From Xestospongia bergquistia (taxonomy: Eukaryota; Porifera; Demospongiae; Haplosclerida; Petrosiidae), in the NCBI GenBank assembly GCA_963965975.1, contig OZ014416.1, positions 6,820,001 through 6,884,000 on the forward strand: DNA of 64,000 nt, read 5' to 3'. Shown here in pieces: positions 57,119-64,000 of this stretch. Each line of letters begins with the position of its first letter. The stretch's first letter is position 1. The notes beneath the pieces were generated by a model that was not told the origin of the DNA, did not search any database, and saw only the letters and a list, made by a program, of their open reading frames with translations. The translations under genes and the position numbers were made by a program.

Positions 57119-59139
57119 TAAGATGATAATGTGGAATAGTTTGTACAAGTAAATCCAGAACATATGGGACTGCCACCATCTTTAGCTGCATTTGCATAGC
57201 ATTTGACACATTCTCTAACTACATTATCATTATTACAGATAGCAACTATACTTCCTGTTGACTGCTCACAGTACATACCAGTAAAGCCTTCATTGCATGT
57301 GCAAGCTCTTCCTTGAGGTTTACATGGGTCACAAGTACCTTGTCCACTACATATTGCTACAATACCTCCATTAGTATCAATACAATGATCACGAGAACAT
57401 TGACATCGTTCTCCAGTGTGTGGAAGTCTTGTAAGTGTAAAATTATGACATAGGCATGTATATTCACCATTAGAACATGTACAATTTCCACGCCCACTAC
57501 ATACCAGTCCATTGGAGCCAGTATCACATTCATAGTTACTACATTCACAAGCATCTCCTACAACTTGAGGATTGAGGACTCCTGGTATAGGCTCAGTTCG
57601 TTGAGTACATATACATTGACCACAATTACATTGTCCCCTCCTACTACATGTGATACCATTTGGACCCACAGGACAATCAGCAATGGAGCAAGAACAGTCA
57701 TTTCCTTCCCGGCCCTCATAACAAGAACATCGACCACAGTTGAAGTTGCCATTGTTACTACATTTAGTGCTGTTGTATTCTTGTTCCTTCTCACAAGCAC
57801 AGTCACAAAATCCAGTAATATTAGCTACAAATTGTCCAAATGGTCGAAGGCTAAATTGTATTTGCACATTCTTTCCATTCCTTAGACTCTCTGTACATTT
57901 CTGAAGTGTCAATGTAATTGTAAAGTTAACTGTTCCATTACCAATGTCAATACATTCATAGGAATCTGGTAAGTAAGTAGATCCGGGAGGACAGTTAACA
58001 ATAATATTAGCTGTGAGATAATTTGGAAGATTAAAACTAAGACGACCATTAGCAACTGCATTGGCATATGCTACATTTAAGACTTCTTTGAGATTGGATG
58101 AATTTGATGACAAAGGTACTGTTGAACTGTCAAGTACCATATTGATTGTATTGTTGTAAAAACTTAGAATTGAAGAACTTGAGGAAACTGCTACTGCAAA
58201 TACAGGAACAATGTTGGCATCTTCTAAAGCTTGTCTGACTTGTTCTATACTGGGATAATCTTGAATCAGACTTTCTGTATACAATGTTTTATTTAAAAGT
58301 GGATCATATTGTGTGTGACATTGACCATCATTAGGTTTTATTATTCCAGCAAGACGTCCATCACCTGCTGTGTGGAGGACGTCATCTGTCATAACTAGAA
58401 TGATCTTGATAGAAGTTTGTCTCCATCCAATCAAGTCTTTACATACCACTGTTTGTAACATAGCACCTAATTGATCTTCAGGATCATCAACATTACCTGA
58501 TATAATAGTCTCTTGAACAGATGAATTGAAAAGATCAGATGAGTTTGTAAGACTGACAACATGTTCATAATTAAAGTAATTTGTATAGTTGTTAAGTGGT
58601 TGTCCACGTCCATCAGTTTTCACTCTTGAAGTATATGGTGGTGTAGGCTTATCAACAAATGTCCCAAAGCCAATAAGGAAATCAGATGATAAATTTTGCA
58701 GAGCCAGAGGAAGTTGTCCAGCTAATTCTTTGAATGTTACAAGATCATCATCTGTCAAACTACCAGACAAATCTATTAACAAATAAAAATCAAGAGGAAA
58801 GTTCTCTATTGCCTTTAAGGATACTGAGAAACTCATGGGCTCATTAACTCTGAGCTTAAGATTGATAGACTTTAGAGATACTTGATTGTTCTTAGTGAGG
58901 GGAATCTCCTGTTTGTCAATGATAATAGTTGCTGGTTGAAGTAAATCATCTTTTCTACAAGTGTTAGCATTATCTTGAGATAGACACTGAGCACTACCAG
59001 GAGTTGTACACCAGACACAAGAATCAGTTGAAATACATTGTGAACAAGAAATGAGAGTAGCACAGTTGATAACCTGAGTCGTTCCAAAGGTGACCAATGA
59101 AGCTAATAGCATAAAATATACTAGCACTTATTGAGCCAT
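57103..59139 (-). pseudogene. Integrin beta-like gene, nonsense at codon 4 and 3' truncated
   Basis: Tandem paralogue of the intact integrin. The homologous start ATG is at 59137-59139, but codon 4 is TAA (CAA in the intact gene). The next ATG (59112) could give a shortened signal peptide and 669 residues. The reading frame is then open through PSI domain, beta-I domain with DLSGS MIDAS and adjacent DDD, hybrid region and I-EGF repeats, to about 57119. There homology ends at the gypsy remnant, and the frame closes after a few foreign residues. Part of the beta-tail, transmembrane segment and tail are missing, so any product would be soluble. The segment before FNYEHV lacks the two cysteines present in the intact paralogue. 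The long open frame suggests recent inactivation or retained use. Confidence 0.82.
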
Positions 59140-60484
59140 GGAGGATAGAGTTACCTTGTCTCTATCTAAACTATTAAATATTTACAGTTATTAATTAATT
59201 TTTAATTAACATAAGGTTGGTTACTATATATTGAATCTAGGGGATTATCTGTCTGACCCTGGAAGACATCTGAGCAGGGGCGTACCTGAAAAAAATTGAT
59301 GGTAGGACACCGGACGTAGGCGTGGTTATCAAAACGTGTTAATGGTTATTACAGTATAAATAATTAGTTATGAAAATAATAAATAATTATTATTATACAA
59401 AAATTTAAATTAATTAATAATGAATTAATTATCAGTATACAATAATGTACACACATCCTCAGATGATCTGAGGATGTGTGTACATTATTGTATACTATAA
59501 TTATATCAATTTCCTCGTGGTGACTAGTAAATATTGATATTAGAGAAACCACTGAAAAGACTAAACAAAGAGAACAGAAAGATGTTTTAAACCAAGGAAA
59601 TGAATACTAGCAGAAAATGTAGATAAGGGATAAAAAAGACTGATCTACCAACAAATGTATCGAAGTGAGACATACAGAGATAAATGATAATAGTTGTTGG
59701 GAACTAGCAACATTTTGAAACAACTCAGATCTTTTTATTCAGACTATGATTCATTGCATTGTGTATCTTTTCGATCTATCATATTAGTTAATACTCACAT
59801 CATTTAATAATCCTAAAGTAGTTAATAATGTGAAACCAATTATTATAAATAATTCATATCTTCATTCATTTAAAATGAATTTTAGTTCAATAATTGACTA
59901 AGATTTCGAGGATACAATTCACTGTAAAATAATTGTTTAACACACCTATAACTCACATATTCAGGCTGTCCCACTAATAGTTCTACTAGTTTCTCTTCTA
60001 ATTTTGCCAAAACTATACTCGAAGCCTACTCATATCAGAAGAAATGATAAAGCTTCAATTAATTAAGTTTTACTACTGAAAGGAAGTCTATATACTTGTA
60101 ATCAGATATTAAATTGATATGCTTTACGGGATGCGACTATAATTACTGTTAATAGCATTAGTGGTTAATAATAATGAATGAGGAATTACCCTTATGTATT
60201 CAAGGATCATGTATAACTAGTATAAATAGTAAATAGAGTAACATAAACCTCATAAATATTTCTAACTGGCTTCCATATATGCAGACCACCTGTTGTCAAA
60301 ATAGTATTTTAAACACGTGAGGATTATTAAGGTCAAATTTTGTTAATGAGAAAAAATTATCACTGCAAAGGCAATCACACAAAGCTAAAACTACTTGTAC
60401 AAAATATATCTACTACATGAATATAAGTACTTTTATATTATTGCATTTCTTGCACAGCAGGTAGTAACCATGGTAACCATAAAC
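59140..60484. other. Region between the two integrin genes
   Basis: Upstream sequence of the broken integrin, a short fragment with GCAGGGGCGTACC (about 59274-59287) that resembles a transposon end, a perfect hairpin (59434-59496), and from about 60000 the 3' flank of the intact integrin. No coding gene is seen. Confidence 0.6.
59434..59496. repeat. Perfect 63-bp palindrome (30-bp stem, 3-base loop)
   Basis: AGTATACAATAATGTACACA continues to CCTCAGA, then TGA, then the exact reverse complement. With one bulged base the pairing extends by about six more base pairs. Confidence 0.93.
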
Positions 60485-62917
60485 TCACTCTCTACCATAT
60501 GCTACATTATCATAAGTAACAGTGGGTGAGTGGTAAATAGGATTAGTGTTTTTAGAGAAATCAGATTCATTGACTTCTTTTTGAAATGACTTGAATTCTC
60601 GATAATCAAGATTCATGATTATAAGCTTGATAATCATCAAGATGATTATCCCTATAACTACCAATCCCACCAACACTAGTAGCACAATAGCCCAAATAGG
60701 TATAAGGAGACAATCACTTGGTGCAAGAACCTCATAGATTTGTTCCCTTTGTTGACTTGATAAACCAACAAAATACACATACTCACAAAACGTTGTGCTA
60801 TCAGTAAAAGAACATTCCTCAGTACTACCTTCAATAGTTCCATTGATATCATAACTATCTGGAATAGAAGGATAAGATGATAATATGGAATAGTTTGTAC
60901 AAGTAATTCCAGAACATGTGGGACTGCCACCATCTTTAGCTGCATTTGCATAGCATTTGACACATTCTCTAACTAAATCATTATCATTGCAAACAGCAAC
61001 TATACTTCCTGTTGACTGCTCACAGTACATACCAGTAAAGCCTTCATTACATGTGCAAGCTCTTCCTTGAGGTTTACATGGGTCACAAGTACCTTGTCCA
61101 CTACATATTGCTACTGTACCTCCATTAGGATCAATACAATGATCACGAGAACATTGACATCGTTCTCCAGTGTATGGCAGTCTTGTAAGTGTAGAATTAT
61201 GACATAGGCATGTATAATCACCATTAGAACATGTACAATTTCCATGCCCACTACATACCAATCCATTGGAGCCAGTATCACATTCATAGTTACTACATTC
61301 ACAAGCATCTCCTACAACTTGAGGATTGAGGACTCCTGGTATAGGCTCAGTTCGTTGAGTACATATACATTGACCACAATTACATTGTCCCCTCCTACTA
61401 CATGTAATACCATTTGGACCCACAGGACAATCAGCAATGGAGCAAGAACAGTCATTTCCTTCCCATCCCTCAAAACAAGAACATTGACCACAGTTGAAGT
61501 TACCATTGTTACTACATTTAGTGCTGTTGTATTCTTGTTCCTTCTCACAAGCACAGTCACAAAATCCAGTAATATTAGCTACAAATTGTCCAAATGGTCG
61601 AAGATTAAATTGTATTCGCAAAATCTTTTCATTCCTTAGACTCTCTGTACATTTCTGAAGTGTCACTGTAATTGTAAAGTTAACTGTTCCATTACCAATG
61701 TCAATACATTCATAGGAATCTGGTAAGTAAGTAGATCCAGGAGGACAGTTAACAGTAACATTAGCTGTGAGATAATTGGGAAGATTAAAACTAAGACGAA
61801 CATCAGCAATTGCATTGGCATATGCTACATTTAAGACTTTTTTGAGATTGGATGAATTTGATGACAAAGGTACTGTTGAACTGCCAAGTACCATATTGAT
61901 TGTATTGTTGTAAAAACTTAGAAATGAAGAACTAGAGGAAGCTGCTACTGCAAATACAGGAACAATGTTGGCATCTTCTAAAGCTTGTCTGACTTGTTCT
62001 ATACTGGGATAATCTTGAGTCAGACTTTCTGTATACAATGTTTTCTTTAAAAGTGGATCATATTGTGTATGACATTGACCATCATTAGGTTTTACTATTG
62101 CAGCAAGATGTCCATCACCTGCTGTGTGGAGGACATCATCTGTCATAACTAGAATGATCTTGATAGAAGTTTGTCTCCATCCAATCAAGTCTTTACATAC
62201 CACTGCTTGTAACATAGCACCTAATTGATCTTCAGGATCATCGACATTAGTTGATATAATAGTCTCTTGAACAGATGAATTGAAAAGTTCAGATGAGTTT
62301 GTAAGACTGATAACATGTTCATAATTAAATGGCTTTGTACAGAGTAATAGGCCACCACAGCTAGATGGTTGTCCTGCAACAATATTAAGTTGATTAGGTT
62401 GCACTGATGAAGTATATGGTAGTGAAGGCTTATCAACAAATGTTCCAAAGCCAATAAGGAAATCAGATGATACATTTCTCAGAGCCAGAGGAAGTTCTGG
62501 AGCTAATACTTTGACTGTTTCAAGATCTTGTGTGAAACTACCAGATAAATCCATTAACATATAAATATCAAGAGTAAAGTTCTCTGCAGACTTTAAGGAT
62601 ACTGAGAAACTCACAGGCTCTTTAACTCTGAGCTTAAGATCGATAGACTTTAGGGTTACTTGATTGTTCTCAGTGAGAGGAATCTCCTGTTTGTCAATGA
62701 TAATAGTTGCTGGTTGAAGTAAATCATCTTTTCTACAAGTGTTAGCATTATCTTGAGATAGACACTGAGCACTACCAGGAGTGGTACACCAGACACAAGA
62801 ATCAGTTGAAATACATTGTGAACAAGAGATGAGAGTAGTACAGTTGATAACCTGAGATGCTCCAAAGGTGACCAATGAAGCTAATAGCATAAAATATACT
62901 AGCACTTGTTGAGCCAT
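60485..62917 (-). CDS. Integrin beta subunit, single exon
   Basis: Cell-surface adhesion receptor subunit of 810 residues, pairing with an alpha chain. Start at 62917 (MAQQVLVYFMLLASLVTFG, a signal peptide); 31 in-frame residues upstream are not signal-like. Domains: PSI (about 24-68, Cys-rich), beta-I with MIDAS DLSGS (123-127), a two-cysteine specificity-loop equivalent (Cys187, Cys193), VVCKDLIGWR and MTDDVLHTAGDG, hybrid region, four Cys-rich I-EGF repeats, beta-tail, transmembrane segment (about 738-763, IWAIVLLVLVGLVVIG). The tail has the membrane-proximal LDYREFKSFQKE, NPIY and a second NVAY motif for talin/kindlin-type PTB binding. No intron interrupts the coding region, unlike most animal integrin genes. 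A broken tandem paralogue lies downstream. Confidence 0.95.
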   Translation of the reverse strand: MAQQVLVYFMLLASLVTFGASQVINCTTLISCSQCISTDSCVWCTTPGSAQCLSQDNANTCRKDDLLQPATIIIDKQEIPLTENNQVTLKSIDLKLRVKEPVSFSVSLKSAENFTLDIYMLMDLSGSFTQDLETVKVLAPELPLALRNVSSDFLIGFGTFVDKPSLPYTSSVQPNQLNIVAGQPSSCGGLLLCTKPFNYEHVISLTNSSELFNSSVQETIISTNVDDPEDQLGAMLQAVVCKDLIGWRQTSIKIILVMTDDVLHTAGDGHLAAIVKPNDGQCHTQYDPLLKKTLYTESLTQDYPSIEQVRQALEDANIVPVFAVAASSSSSFLSFYNNTINMVLGSSTVPLSSNSSNLKKVLNVAYANAIADVRLSFNLPNYLTANVTVNCPPGSTYLPDSYECIDIGNGTVNFTITVTLQKCTESLRNEKILRIQFNLRPFGQFVANITGFCDCACEKEQEYNSTKCSNNGNFNCGQCSCFEGWEGNDCSCSIADCPVGPNGITCSRRGQCNCGQCICTQRTEPIPGVLNPQVVGDACECSNYECDTGSNGLVCSGHGNCTCSNGDYTCLCHNSTLTRLPYTGERCQCSRDHCIDPNGGTVAICSGQGTCDPCKPQGRACTCNEGFTGMYCEQSTGSIVAVCNDNDLVRECVKCYANAAKDGGSPTCSGITCTNYSILSSYPSIPDSYDINGTIEGSTEECSFTDSTTFCEYVYFVGLSSQQREQIYEVLAPSDCLLIPIWAIVLLVLVGLVVIGIIILMIIKLIIMNLDYREFKSFQKEVNESDFSKNTNPIYHSPTVTYDNVAYGRE

Positions 62918-63904
62918 GGAGGATGGAGAGAAATTGATGATCTTGTCAATATGTATACTATAAAACATTATCAGTTTATAATTAATTTGTAGTTGACATG
63001 GGTGGGTCACAGTGGAATGTATAATTTTATTTTAATTGCTTATTATATATAATTTGTTGGTATGTTGTATTATTATAAAGCAACAAAATATAGATTAAGA
63101 AATATTCCACTCAATGTAAGCTACAAATTAGCCATTAAATAACATATTATTTTTTAATGATGTATCTATACAAGGAACATTACTTGTCTGGTGTAAGAAA
63201 CATCTAATATGTTTGTTGACATACATTAATTTAACAAATTGTAGTGTACGTGTACCAACTGCTACATCACTCCCACTACTTACTGTTTAATTGGATAAGC
63301 TTTCTCTCAATTTATGTATGTATACCAGTGTAATTAGTCTAGTGTTGAAGGGTAATTTCAGCAAAAAAAAAAGATTATTCTTTTCATTCAAAATGATATA
63401 CAATTGACGAAAAATATCTTCACTTAGCCAAAAAATAATCTAATGAAAAGAAGTTTGAAGCTAATGATCTATTACTTATTACACTGTCTGAAGTTAATAT
63501 TTATCTTTTAAAATCTATTCAAGTAAGTGTGTCCATACAACTTTATTATATAATGGGTTACTTTGTTAGTTGGAAGCAGTGAAAATCTTAAATTAGATAA
63601 GTCAGCAACTCCACCCACTGACCACACTTCACTAAGAAATGCTAACATAGGAATTCCATGATTTGTGATTACAGATTTCTCTCAGTTAAGAGCTCCTCTA
63701 AGTCCTAGTTATGAAAAGCTTTCAGTTAAACTACACAAGGATTTGTGTTTAAACTTAGGAAAGATTGTCCTGATGATTGAAGTTAGCTTATCTACTAAGT
63801 GTTATATTATTACTATGTGTATTTAGTTGTCTGATGACAGATTGAGATAGTCTTAGTAATTATACAATAATGATTTATGTCTCTTGTATTATCAATTTAC
63901 TAGG
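62918..63904. other. Integrin upstream region
   Basis: AT-rich promoter-side sequence. At about 63671-63778 there is an open stretch after a possible acceptor (TTTCTCTCAG) reading FSQLRAPLSPSYEKLS and onward that could be an exon of the gene at the right edge; its donor (GAA/GTTAGC) is weak, so it is not called. Confidence 0.5.
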
Positions 63905-64000
63905 TGAATGGAAAGATCATTGAACACTGCAGTGGTATTCAAGAGTTGAAAGCTATCAAATCATCAGAGGCCACAAACTGCCCTAAACTTAGGTGGTTCT
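63905..64000 (+). CDS. Unidentified partial exon at right edge
   Basis: After TTTACTAG at 63897-63904 an open frame reads VNGKIIEHCSGIQELKAIKS and onward to the end of the window. Codon use and the acceptor look genuine, but I do not recognise the protein. It may follow an exon near 63671-63778. Confidence 0.4.

Overview
The window is AT-rich animal DNA with short, clean GT-AG introns. It is most likely from a demosponge such as Amphimedon. That assignment is inference: it rests on an integrin-beta family, multicopy beta/gamma-crystallin-like genes of the type known from sponges, typical metazoan housekeeping genes and very short intergenic distances. No rRNA, tRNA, CRISPR or prokaryotic operon structure was seen.

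Layout. 0-7.2 kb holds single-copy housekeeping genes: the 3' end of a poly(rC)-binding KH protein (+), V-ATPase subunit F (-) and FMC1 (+). The last two are head to head across 114 bp. 7.2-10.5 kb is repeat DNA, including a captured 264-bp piece of a LITAF-like gene and a 1.2-1.3 kb tandem pair. 10.6 kb holds a beta/gamma-crystallin-like gene. 12.3-17.5 kb is a cluster of LITAF-domain genes (three full length, one N-terminally truncated, several dead pieces), with a Merlin-type transposase remnant and a MITE between them.

17.6-29.6 kb is a tandem duplication of a head-to-head pair. On the minus strand is a bacterial-type D-3-hydroxybutyrate dehydrogenase (six exons); on the plus strand is mitochondrial Mn superoxide dismutase (five exons), about 80 bp away. 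Copy 2 looks intact. In copy 1 the SOD gene has lost the AG of an acceptor site, and the dehydrogenase differs at two likely substrate-contacting positions.

30-35 kb holds a crystallin gene, a crystallin pseudogene and repeats. 35.4-44.1 kb is a 4,372-bp unit present twice in direct tandem, apparently without differences. Each unit is a chimera of an integrin-beta 3' half, dehydrogenase intron sequence and the last three SOD exons. 44.8-55.4 kb holds more crystallin genes and a large inverted repeat whose arms carry an internally deleted hAT element and crystallin promoter regions. Its centre is filled with Ty3/gypsy debris, TTAA-flanked MITEs, a 173-bp hairpin and (AT)n tracts. 56-63 kb has two integrin-beta genes on the minus strand: an uninterrupted single-exon one, and a relative with a nonsense codon at position 4 and a 3' end lost at a gypsy remnant. 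An unidentified exon runs off the right edge.

The genes do not form one pathway. The main theme is segmental duplication and decay. Functionally linked items are the bidirectional gene pairs and the crystallin family, which shares a promoter layout (bZIP-like site, then TATA box). I found no convincing undescribed molecular system. The most checkable novelties are the divergence of the duplicated dehydrogenase/SOD pair, the 4,372-bp chimeric tandem unit, and several foldback or MITE structures.
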